Below are positions 1-5,016 of a DNA stretch of 5,016 nucleotides, one piece after another. The position numbers and the translations under genes are program-made. Numbering within the stretch: the first letter of the stretch is position 1; each line of letters begins with the position of its first letter. Origin of the DNA: an uncultured Clostridia bacterium (GTDB lineage Bacteria; Bacillota; Clostridia; Oscillospirales; CAG-272); NCBI GenBank assembly GCA_946615525.1, contig CAMOHW010000077.1, positions 1 through 5,016 on the forward strand, in the 5' to 3' direction. The notes below the pieces were generated by a model. It worked only from the letters and a program-made list of their open reading frames with translations, searched no databases and had not been told where the DNA came from.

Positions 1-702
1 AAATCGCTCGTTACCACCATGCTTGCGGTGCTTTTGCGCCGCGAGGGCTATCGCGTTGGTATTTTGGACGCGGATATTACCGGGCCTTCGATTCCAAAAG
101 CGTTCGGCATGAAAAAGGTGGAGATATACGGCGACCAAAACGGTATGATCCCCGCCGCGAGCAAAACCGGAATCGATATGATCTCGGTCAACCTGCTCCT
201 GGGAGATGAGACCAAACCGGTGGTTTGGCGCGGCTCGCTGATTGCGGGAACCGTTCAGCAATTCTGGCAGGAAACCATTTGGGACGTGGACGTTCTTTTG
301 GTGGACTGTCCTCCCGGAACCGGTGATGTTCCGCTGACCGTGTTCCAAACCATGCCGCTGGACGGCGTTGTTATTGTTTCCAGCCCGCAGGATCTGGTTT
401 CAATGATCGTCAGCAAAGCGGCAAATATGGCAAGCATGATGAACATTCCGGTATTGGGACTTGTGGAAAACCTCTCCTATGTCAAATGCCCGGATTGCGG
501 CAAAGAAATCAAGGTCTTTGGCGATAGCCACATTGAAGAGATTGCACAAAAGTTCGGGTATGATCTTTTGGCACGCATCCCGATGGATCCCAAGCTCTCC
601 GCCTTGGTGGACCGCGGAATGATTGAACTGATGGAAAACGATTATTTGGACGCGGCACTTCAAAAAATTGTAGAAAAATTGGCTCTGCAACCCGCAGAAT
701 AA
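1..702 (+). CDS. mrp: Mrp/NBP35-family Fe-S cluster carrier ATPase (5' truncated)
   Basis: P-loop NTPase of the Mrp/ApbC/NBP35 family, cytoplasmic proteins that bind and transfer iron-sulfur clusters to apoproteins. The frame is open from base 1: the first visible residues, KS, are the end of the Walker A motif, so the N-terminal part including the rest of the GKGGVGKS-type loop lies outside the window. Visible residues: DADITGPSIP (23-32), the hallmark switch after the P-loop; LLVDCPPGTGD (99-109), the Walker B region; VVIVSSPQDL (123-132); and CPDC (163-166), the CxxC that ligates the bridging cluster in Mrp dimers. The 233 visible residues and the natural C-terminus indicate a short Mrp without much C-terminal extension. 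Whether an N-terminal MIP18/DUF59 domain exists cannot be seen. It is transcribed towards the hydrolase operon and closed off by its own terminator, so no functional link to that operon is implied. The ATG at base 19 is internal, not a start. Confidence 0.95.
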   Translation, partial: KSLVTTMLAVLLRREGYRVGILDADITGPSIPKAFGMKKVEIYGDQNGMIPAASKTGIDMISVNLLLGDETKPVVWRGSLIAGTVQQFWQETIWDVDVLLVDCPPGTGDVPLTVFQTMPLDGVVIVSSPQDLVSMIVSKAANMASMMNIPVLGLVENLSYVKCPDCGKEIKVFGDSHIEEIAQKFGYDLLARIPMDPKLSALVDRGMIELMENDYLDAALQKIVEKLALQPAE

Positions 703-726
703 CCAAACGCATTGAAAAATGGGCGC

Positions 727-761
727 ACCGAAAACCTCACTTCCATTAGGGAATTTTCGGT
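727..761. repeat. Imperfect inverted repeat after mrp
   Basis: ACCGAAAA (727-734) and TTTTCGGT (754-761) are exact reverse complements. A further CCT (735-737) can pair with AGG (748-750), leaving a three-base bulge. No T-run follows, so it is not a classic terminator; it may only stabilise the 3' end of the mrp transcript or be chance. Confidence 0.4.
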
Positions 762-775
762 AATGCTGTCCTTTG

Positions 776-820
776 AGAATCAGGCGTGGCGTGATGCCAC
801 GCCTGATTCTTTGTTTGTTT
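776..820 (+). terminator. Rho-independent terminator of mrp
   Basis: A perfect 15-bp stem pairs 776-790 with 796-810 across a five-base GTGAT loop. It is GC-rich in its upper half (GGCGTGGC/GCCACGCC) and is followed by a T-rich tail, TTGTTTGTTT. It begins 73 bases after the mrp stop codon. The minus strand has no T-run after the stem, so it should work rightward only. Confidence 0.9.
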
Positions 821-905
821 CAATCAAATTCGGGAATTTCTATGGTTCAGATGAAGTTGTAAGCGATTGTTTAAGTGGACACAAAGCCTCGATAGAAATC
901 TACGA

Positions 906-944
906 CCAAACAACGTTTGGTGTAGTAGGCTACACCATATCGTT
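906..944. repeat. Overlapping stem-loops (pair 1)
   Basis: CCAAAC (906-911) pairs with GTTTGG (915-920). TGGTGTAG (918-925) pairs perfectly with CTACACCA (930-937) around a TAGG loop. That second stem is extended by AACG (912-915) with CGTT (941-944) across a small internal loop, giving 12 pairs in all. The first and second stems share bases 912-920 and so cannot form together in full. Confidence 0.6.
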
Positions 945-950
945 ATCATT

Positions 951-999
951 GAAAATTCAAATTTTCACTTCCCGATTCTGGGAAGTGAAGAAGTTTTTT
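951..999 (+). terminator. Overlapping stem-loops (pair 2); the last is terminator-like
   Basis: GAAAATT (951-957) pairs with AATTTTC (960-966), and TTCACTTCCC (964-973) pairs perfectly with GGGAAGTGAA (980-989) around a six-base loop. The two stems share 964-966. The second stem is followed after four bases by TTTTTT (994-999), which fits a rightward intrinsic terminator, although the gap before the T-run is slightly long. No plus-strand gene ends here, so if it is a terminator it would end a short RNA or back up the mrp terminator. Confidence 0.45.
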
Positions 1000-1121
1000 G
1001 CGAACTTTTTGCTTTCGTGGTACTTTGCCGATACTATATCACAAATGGGTACCCTATTATCCTCCCACTTAAAAGGGCGATTTTGAGCAAAATAATAAGG
1101 TTGAAAAACAATTATCTTTCA

Positions 1122-1159
1122 TAAAAAATCAGGACGGCGCAAAATGAATGCCGTCCTGA
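1122..1159 (-). terminator. Rho-independent terminator of the hydrolase operon
   Basis: TCAGGACGGC (1129-1138) and GCCGTCCTGA (1150-1159) form a perfect 10-bp stem with an 11-base loop. Read on the minus strand, the stem is followed at once by six T (1123-1128). It sits 84 bases beyond the stop of the last hydrolase gene. On the plus strand it is followed by CTTTGTTTG (1161-1169), the same nonamer found after the mrp terminator, so weak activity in both directions is possible. Confidence 0.88.
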
Positions 1160-1243
1160 CCTTTGTTTGATATTAGATTACGTTTTATTCTCTATCAAAA
1201 AATCTTAATTTATGGGGTTTCTTGCCGCTTGTCTTTTACTTTT

Positions 1244-2218
1244 TTATCGGATATCCTTTTCAACGTCTTGCCAACTCGCGTTAGAAAGTATTTCGGCTTC
1301 ATCGCCTACAAAGGCTTTCGCCGCCTCGGTATCTCCCCGCAACTGCCAACACATCCATGCGGTCATATACCCGTCGGGACGTTTCAGCATATCCTCGTGT
1401 TCAGCGCCCGTTGCTCTTGCGCGTATTCTTGTAACGTCTTGACTCATTGTGTTGTAAATATCTTTCAGGGCTTCAAGCGGACATACGCCGCCGAACTTTT
1501 GGTAAATATCTTCTACCCCCGAATCGTCCGAGCCGCCTGTTCCTGCCGTCATAAAATACGGGATTGTAATTTTTGACGCATCGTATTCCCAACCCATATT
1601 TTTCGCAAGGAAAGGATATGCGGCACTGCCCGTAAACATCGTTTTGTATCTGTTACTGTTTGCAAATTCGGTTGCCGCTCTTATCGCGCCCGCGCCGCCT
1701 TGTGAAAATCCGATAATACCGATGTTCGTTTGGCTTATTTTTTTATAGAACACGCTGTCGGATTGATCGTTTAATTTCAACAGGTAGTCAAGCGTAAGCG
1801 AAGTGGATTCACCCGAACCGGCTTGTCTATCCTCATTCCCCGCAACGATAAATCCCCACGAAGCAAGCCGCTTAAAGTACGGCTCATAGTTAAGCGCCGC
1901 CACATTGCTTGCGTTTGTTATCACGATAAGCGGATATTCCTGCTGCTTACTTTCAAGTTCTTTCGGATACCATACACGATATTTATCTATCTTTTTATCG
2001 CCTGCATCGTAATCGACGTTTGCAACCTCATAACTGCCCAAACCTGCATATTTTTTCTCTAATTCGTAATCGGATTTGAATTCCGTATAATAGTCGTCCG
2101 CCAAATGCGGTTTTAGCGAGTCAAAATGATTTTTAATAGTAAATGCAACAAGTAAAATAACAACTATGCCCACAATAACCGCAACTGCAATTAAAATACC
2201 TTTTATCGTTTTTTTCAT
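1244..2218 (-). CDS. Membrane-anchored alpha/beta-hydrolase, dienelactone hydrolase/PETase-like (GFSQGG)
   Basis: Third gene of the operon, 324 aa. The N-terminus MKKTIKG is basic and is followed by one hydrophobic helix (about 8-27), then a polar stretch; with no clear cleavage site or lipobox it should be a type II anchor with the enzyme outside. The catalytic domain spans about 60-300. YPLIVITNAS (95-104) is the core strand leading to the oxyanion loop. IGIIGFSQGG (166-175) is the nucleophile elbow with Ser172. PYFMTAGTGGSDD (220-232) offers Asp231 or Asp232 as the acid, and GAEHEDML (271-278) gives His274. The order and spacing fit a complete triad. The fold branch resembles dienelactone hydrolase and PETase/cutinase-like proteins, so an ester or thioester bond is the likely target; the substrate is unknown. 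The start is fixed by AGAGGC at 2225-2230. It lies 32 bases after the preceding esterase gene. Confidence 0.85.
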   Translation of the reverse strand: MKKTIKGILIAVAVIVGIVVILLVAFTIKNHFDSLKPHLADDYYTEFKSDYELEKKYAGLGSYEVANVDYDAGDKKIDKYRVWYPKELESKQQEYPLIVITNASNVAALNYEPYFKRLASWGFIVAGNEDRQAGSGESTSLTLDYLLKLNDQSDSVFYKKISQTNIGIIGFSQGGAGAIRAATEFANSNRYKTMFTGSAAYPFLAKNMGWEYDASKITIPYFMTAGTGGSDDSGVEDIYQKFGGVCPLEALKDIYNTMSQDVTRIRARATGAEHEDMLKRPDGYMTAWMCWQLRGDTEAAKAFVGDEAEILSNASWQDVEKDIR

Positions 2219-2250
2219 TTTATCGCCTCTATAATTATGTTTCTAACTAC

Positions 2251-3282
2251 TTATTTCGTTTTGTTGTTTATAAAATCCATCATTCTGTCGAACGCGTCTT
2301 TTGCAATTTCGTCAACCCGTTCTTCCGCAACAAAGCAATGCGGTTTCTGAACACTGTGTTCCGCATACGGATCGACGAGAATATGCTCACAACCGAGACT
2401 ATCCAACTCTTTGTGCATGACGTTCATATCGTTTCTGTACTCACTGCCGAGAAGTACGGCGGCAGGATAGTTTGCGGTAAGGCTGCCGATATTGTTATAT
2501 CTCTTAATTTCATCCTTGTTCAGATAGATACTGCCTTTTACATAATTACCGACAAGTATTTTCGTTGCAAGATCAAAATGATTATAATCAAGCGGTGCGT
2601 CGTCGAGAACGACCGCTTTTACTTGTTCGGGTTTTAGGGTGGGCGTTATACCGAGAAGGTCCGCATATTCGGGATTTGTAACGATGCTTCCCATTTGGCT
2701 GGATATGATCGCGCCGGCAGAACTACCCATAATAACTATATTGTCCATATCAAGATGGTACTCGTCTTGATGTGCAAGCAGATATGCAAACGCTCTGTTC
2801 GCCTGAATAAGCGGAACGGGAAAATGCGCCGCGGGAACAAGCGCATAATCGACGTTGACAATGTTGTACCCTTGCGCACAAATATCGTCAAGGAGCGCCG
2901 TCGCTTCGCTTGCGGCAAGCGGATCACCCATGTTTTTGCTTCCGGCAAAGAAACCGCCGCCGTGGAAATAGACTAACGTCGGGCGATCGGCGGTCAAATC
3001 ACCGTTGGGATAGGTAATATCGAGATAACTGTTCGGATATTCCGTATCGTATTCGATCTCGCTGATCAGATATTGCCCGTTTTCCTTTAACCCGTTGATC
3101 GGCTCATAATACGGCTCGTAAGAATTAAACGGTTTGTTTCCGTAAGTCGCTTTTTGGATCAACCCGACCACGATCTGCGTATGCGTTGTAAGTACGAAAA
3201 ATAAAACAACCAGTAAGAGCAGAAATGATCCGATAATGGAGCCTGCGATTATAAGTCCTTTATGGTTTTTCTTTTTTTCCAT
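2251..3282 (-). CDS. Membrane-anchored HGGG-type acetyl esterase/lipase (Aes/BD-FAE-like alpha/beta-hydrolase)
   Basis: Second gene of the operon, 343 aa. MEKKKNHKG is followed by a hydrophobic helix (about 9-32), so the protein is probably anchored with the catalytic domain outside. YLDITYP (86-92) and PTLVYFHGGGFFAGS (101-115) contain the HGGG oxyanion motif at 107-110. NVDYALVPAAHFPVPL (143-158) is the strand and loop typical of the hormone-sensitive-lipase/Aes and BD-FAE group. IVIMGSSAG (182-190) carries the nucleophile Ser188. AAVLLGSEYRND (274-285) supplies the acid, probably Asp285, and PHCF (314-317) supplies His315; His309 is an alternative. Family members hydrolyse short-chain acyl esters, often acetyl groups on xylan or other glycans. 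The natural substrate here is not shown. The start is supported by CGGAGA at 3291-3296. The gene begins 18 bases after the preceding stop, which indicates co-transcription. Confidence 0.9.
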   Translation of the reverse strand: MEKKKNHKGLIIAGSIIGSFLLLLVVLFFVLTTHTQIVVGLIQKATYGNKPFNSYEPYYEPINGLKENGQYLISEIEYDTEYPNSYLDITYPNGDLTADRPTLVYFHGGGFFAGSKNMGDPLAASEATALLDDICAQGYNIVNVDYALVPAAHFPVPLIQANRAFAYLLAHQDEYHLDMDNIVIMGSSAGAIISSQMGSIVTNPEYADLLGITPTLKPEQVKAVVLDDAPLDYNHFDLATKILVGNYVKGSIYLNKDEIKRYNNIGSLTANYPAAVLLGSEYRNDMNVMHKELDSLGCEHILVDPYAEHSVQKPHCFVAEERVDEIAKDAFDRMMDFINNKTK

Positions 3283-3300
3283 TCTGCTTGTCTCCGAATA

Positions 3301-4443
3301 TTATTGATCCAACAAGTCCAGCCCATAAGTCCGTACTGTTCCGTTGATCGCGTCGCTTAGCCAATCGGCAATGCTTTTTCCGCTTTCCAGTTCCACAAGG
3401 AAATCGCTTGAAATAATGGTGTGCTGCGTGTTTTTGGTTTCCGCGTCTGCTTTATAGTCCCATATATAAATACCAACGTTCGGAATATTTGCTTGCAACC
3501 CGGCGACCATTTCTTTCAGATCCGCTTGGAACCGATCGCCGTTTGCCTTGTTCTTTTCCATTTTCCCGTTGTTGATATACCCTTGATATTGCTGCAAGGT
3601 ATCATCCCTGTACGAGCAATCAAACAGAATTTTCACGCTGTCGCCGCGCTTGTTGGAAAGAGCGGTCAGACTGTCGAGAACAATGTTGTTCGTTGTGAGC
3701 CGTTCTGTAATTTCCGCCGGCGACTTCCAAAGGTCCCGCGCGGTTTCATGCCAACCGTCGTACAGAAGAAGCGAACTGTCCACGCAGACCGTAACGTTAT
3801 TTGCCGAGGGGAAACGGCCGATCACGTCGTCCGCAAGCAGCGACGTTGCAAAACCGCCCGCAGAAAAACCCGTTACAAGCAAAGCGTCCGGTTCTCCGAG
3901 ATACGGTTTGACGGTTTCCACCATTGCGGCATAGTTGGTATAACCGTGGTGATAAACGATCTTTTCCTTCCCGTCGGACGTGTAGCGGTATTCACCCGTC
4001 CCCGTGTGGAAATCCCCGGAAGCATACGGAATGACGATAAACGACCAATCCTTGAACGGGTTGTTTTCCGCAGTGCTTCCGATCCCGCCCTGCGCAACAA
4101 AGTTCTGCGCCGTCATATCGACCGCAAAAAACGTTTTCCCCTGCTCAGAGGTTTCGGGGGTGATGCTTACCCCGCCGCCGAAGAAATAGACGACGACTTT
4201 GTTTTCCTTACCCTTTCTGAAAATGCCGTGCCATTCGGTTCCGTTGGACGAGATGGTCCCTTCGGGAGTCACCTGATACCATTGACCGACTTCCGGCGTT
4301 CCCTTCAATTCCGGGTAACTCATAAATATAGTTTTTTTGAGTAAAACGCCCACACCGACGCCTACCGCAATAAATACTGCCAAAACAACCAAGATTACAA
4401 TAAGCACCACATGTTTCTTTTTCTTTTTCACCTGTTCCGCCAT
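3301..4443 (-). CDS. Membrane-anchored pectinacetylesterase/Notum-family hydrolase
   Basis: First gene of the operon, 380 aa from the ATG at 4441-4443. MAEQVKKKKK precedes a hydrophobic helix (about 11-35), giving an N-in anchor. VVVYFFGGG (83-91) is the glycine-rich oxyanion strand. The block NPFKDWSFIVIPYASGDFHTG (128-148) and the later HHGYTNYAAM (165-174) fit the pectinacetylesterase family. VTGFSAGGFAT (190-200) holds the nucleophile Ser194. FDCSYRDD (274-281) likely holds the acid and NTQHTI (338-343) the histidine, His341. Known relatives remove acetyl groups from pectin, or palmitoleate from Wnt in animals; bacterial members are mostly uncharacterised. It lacks the GGGWC tryptophan-cysteine and the extra cysteines of plant and animal enzymes. 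An in-frame ATG at 4549-4551 is rejected because it lies upstream of the predicted promoter, while AAAAGGAG stands at the right distance from the chosen start. Confidence 0.88.
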   Translation of the reverse strand: MAEQVKKKKKHVVLIVILVVLAVFIAVGVGVGVLLKKTIFMSYPELKGTPEVGQWYQVTPEGTISSNGTEWHGIFRKGKENKVVVYFFGGGVSITPETSEQGKTFFAVDMTAQNFVAQGGIGSTAENNPFKDWSFIVIPYASGDFHTGTGEYRYTSDGKEKIVYHHGYTNYAAMVETVKPYLGEPDALLVTGFSAGGFATSLLADDVIGRFPSANNVTVCVDSSLLLYDGWHETARDLWKSPAEITERLTTNNIVLDSLTALSNKRGDSVKILFDCSYRDDTLQQYQGYINNGKMEKNKANGDRFQADLKEMVAGLQANIPNVGIYIWDYKADAETKNTQHTIISSDFLVELESGKSIADWLSDAINGTVRTYGLDLLDQ

Positions 4444-4451
4444 AAAAATTT

Positions 4452-4469
4452 CTCCTTTTTTCAAAAAAG
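4452..4469 (-). promoter_or_regulatory. Ribosome binding site that sets the operon start, inside an A/T inverted repeat
   Basis: On the minus strand AAAAGGAG (4452-4459) stands eight bases before the ATG at 4441-4443 and decides that start over the in-frame upstream ATG. Its A-run is one arm of CTTTTTT-G-AAAAAAG (4455-4469), which could fold back weakly on the 5' part of the site. Confidence 0.75.
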
Positions 4470-4471
4470 TG

Positions 4472-4500
4472 TTGCATTTGAACTTGCTTTGTGATACAAT
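4472..4500 (+). promoter_or_regulatory. Predicted sigma-70-type promoter for the TetR gene
   Basis: TTGCAT (4472-4477) and TACAAT (4495-4500) are separated by 17 bp. The -10 is the left half of the 16-bp palindrome. Transcription should start near 4507, leaving a leader of about 85 bases before the TetR ATG at 4593. The leader shows only a short hairpin (GCGA/TCGC, 4567-4578) close to the ribosome binding site. Confidence 0.6.
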
Positions 4501-4507
4501 TGTATCA
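4492..4507. promoter_or_regulatory. Probable TetR operator, 16-bp perfect palindrome
   Basis: TGATACAATTGTATCA is its own reverse complement over all 16 bases. It lies between a TetR-family gene and the divergent operon, and overlaps the -10 and start region of promoters on both strands, which is the standard position for an autoregulatory TetR operator. Binding itself is inferred from place and symmetry. Confidence 0.8.
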
Positions 4508-4527
4508 TAGCAAAAAAACAAAGTCAA
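4499..4527 (-). promoter_or_regulatory. Predicted sigma-70-type promoter for the hydrolase operon
   Basis: Read on the minus strand, TTGACT (4522-4527) and TACAAT (4499-4504) are separated by 17 bp, close to consensus. The spacer contains a run of seven T. Transcription should start near 4490-4492, giving a leader of roughly 50 bases before the ATG at 4441-4443. The -10 is the other half of the palindrome, so a bound repressor would cover it. Confidence 0.78.
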
Positions 4528-4592
4528 GACGATCGGCAAAATTTCAGCCATAAGGAAACAAGAGCGGCGATTTGTCGCAAAAAGGAGCCATT

Positions 4593-5016
4593 ATGAAAAG
4601 AAAAGACGTTATCATTACCGATTCCATCATTCAAGCGCTGTTTATCCTATTAAAAGAGAAAGAATTATCGGAGATTTCGGTCACGGATCTGGTTGCGAAA
4701 GCGGGCGTGAGCCGCAGTTCGTTTTATCGGAATTTCAATTCGTTTGAAAATGTGATCTATTCCTATTTCATGGATAAAACGCAAAGTTGGTGGAAGGAAA
4801 ACGAACAGGCGTTCCTCTACGGCGAAAAAGAGGTGGAAACAAGCGTTTTCGAGCATTTGCTTACCATGAAGGAAGAAATATTGCTCGTCTATCAAAAAGG
4901 TTTGTACTATCCGTTTGAAAAGCACGTTTTCGATTGTGTGAAAGGTGGTCGCAATCTGATCGACAAAGAACAAGCCTATCTGACGGCGAGAGTGTCAGGC
5001 ATTATTTGCGGACTTG
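4593..5016 (+). CDS. TetR/AcrR-family transcriptional regulator (3' truncated)
   Basis: The first 141 residues of a TetR-type repressor; the frame is still open at the end of the window. The N-terminal DNA-binding domain fills about 8-55: a first helix DSIIQALFILLKE (10-22), then SEISVTDLVAKAGVSRSSFYRNF (26-48), the characteristic TetR helix-turn-helix with AGVSRSSFYRNF as recognition part. The rest is helical and is the ligand/dimer domain, with WW at 66-67 and LLVYQKGLYYPF at 97-108; its ligand cannot be read from sequence. GGAG at 4584-4587, five bases before the ATG, supports the start. It is divergent from the hydrolase operon and shares the palindrome at 4492-4507 with it, so it most likely represses both itself and the three esterases. 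The pairing with hydrolases suggests that it senses one of their substrates or products. Confidence 0.93.
   Translation, partial: MKRKDVIITDSIIQALFILLKEKELSEISVTDLVAKAGVSRSSFYRNFNSFENVIYSYFMDKTQSWWKENEQAFLYGEKEVETSVFEHLLTMKEEILLVYQKGLYYPFEKHVFDCVKGGRNLIDKEQAYLTARVSGIICGL

Larger units (their letters stand above)
821..1121. other. Gene-poor intergenic stretch with clustered stem-loops
   Basis: These roughly 300 bases lie between the two terminators. Open frames exist (712-1086 and 867-1124 on +), but the first reads straight through the mrp terminator stem and neither has a convincing ribosome binding site or a recognisable domain. What is visible is secondary structure, listed separately at 906-944 and 951-999. 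The rest (1000-1121) is AT-rich and holds an isolated GGGTACCC palindrome (1047-1054). A weak extended -10 (TGATATAGT) can be read on the minus strand near 1034-1042, without a good -35. The stretch may be a decayed insertion, a small structured RNA, or plain spacer. Confidence 0.5.

Noticed and set aside
1034..1054. Possible minus-strand promoter (TGATATAGT) next to GGGTACCC
   Set aside because: No matching -35 at the right distance and no gene downstream on that strand; AT-rich spacer gives such matches by chance.
712..1086. Plus-strand open frame of 124 codons after mrp
   Set aside because: It runs through the mrp terminator stem and the later hairpins, has no good ribosome binding site, and its translation shows no domain I recognise. 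A decayed gene fragment in its second half cannot be excluded.
1163..1576. Plus-strand frames overlapping the 3' end of the last hydrolase gene
   Set aside because: They are antisense to the His-containing C-terminal part of the hydrolase and show no start signal or domain.
3421..4344. Long plus-strand frame (307 codons) opposite the pectinacetylesterase-like gene
   Set aside because: It is a shadow of the real gene: the minus strand shows family motifs, a start site and a ribosome binding site, while this translation is rich in Arg, Val and Phe with no motif or start signal.
4444..4551. N-terminal extension of the first hydrolase to the ATG at 4549-4551
   Set aside because: The extension would cover the promoter, the operator and the ribosome binding site. 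The shorter start has a strong AAAAGGAG and gives a normal basic N-terminus and anchor.
4665..4973. Minus-strand frame inside the TetR gene
   Set aside because: It lies opposite a clear TetR helix-turn-helix coding region and has no independent support.
1..5016. tRNA, rRNA, CRISPR array, insertion sequence or phage attachment site
   Set aside because: No cloverleaf, no regularly spaced repeats, no transposase or integrase motif and no terminal inverted repeats were seen.

Overview
The window reads as chromosomal DNA of a low-to-mid GC Gram-positive bacterium, most likely an anaerobic member of Bacillota class Clostridia. The clues are strong AGGAG-type ribosome binding sites, hairpin-plus-T-run terminators, tightly packed genes, and lysine-rich N-terminal membrane anchors with no outer-membrane type signals. 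This is inferred from style; no marker in the window fixes the taxon.

Layout. Positions 1-702 (+) hold the 3' part of an Mrp/NBP35-type iron-sulfur carrier ATPase; the window opens inside its P-loop. A strong terminator follows at 776-820. Positions 821-1121 carry no convincing gene but hold a cluster of stem-loops, two pairs of which overlap and so exclude one another; the last is followed by six T. A second hairpin at 1122-1159 terminates the leftward operon and may act on both strands.

Positions 1244-4443 (-) are a compact three-gene operon transcribed leftward, in the order 4443->3301, 3282->2251, 2218->1244, with gaps of 18 and 32 bases. Each gene encodes an alpha/beta-hydrolase with a basic N-terminus, one membrane helix and an extracytoplasmic catalytic domain. 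The three belong to different branches: pectinacetylesterase/Notum-like, HGGG-type acetyl esterase (Aes/BD-FAE-like), and a dienelactone-hydrolase/PETase-like enzyme with GFSQGG.

At 4593-5016 (+) a TetR-family regulator starts divergently and runs off the window. A perfect 16-bp palindrome lies in the gap between it and the operon. It supplies the -10 hexamer TACAAT on both strands, each at 17 bp from a reasonable -35. The simplest model is that the TetR protein binds this palindrome and represses both itself and the hydrolase operon until a ligand, perhaps a substrate or product of the esterases, releases it. The set looks like a small regulated surface-esterase system of unknown substrate; deacetylation of acetylated glycans or detoxification of an ester compound are the two main guesses.
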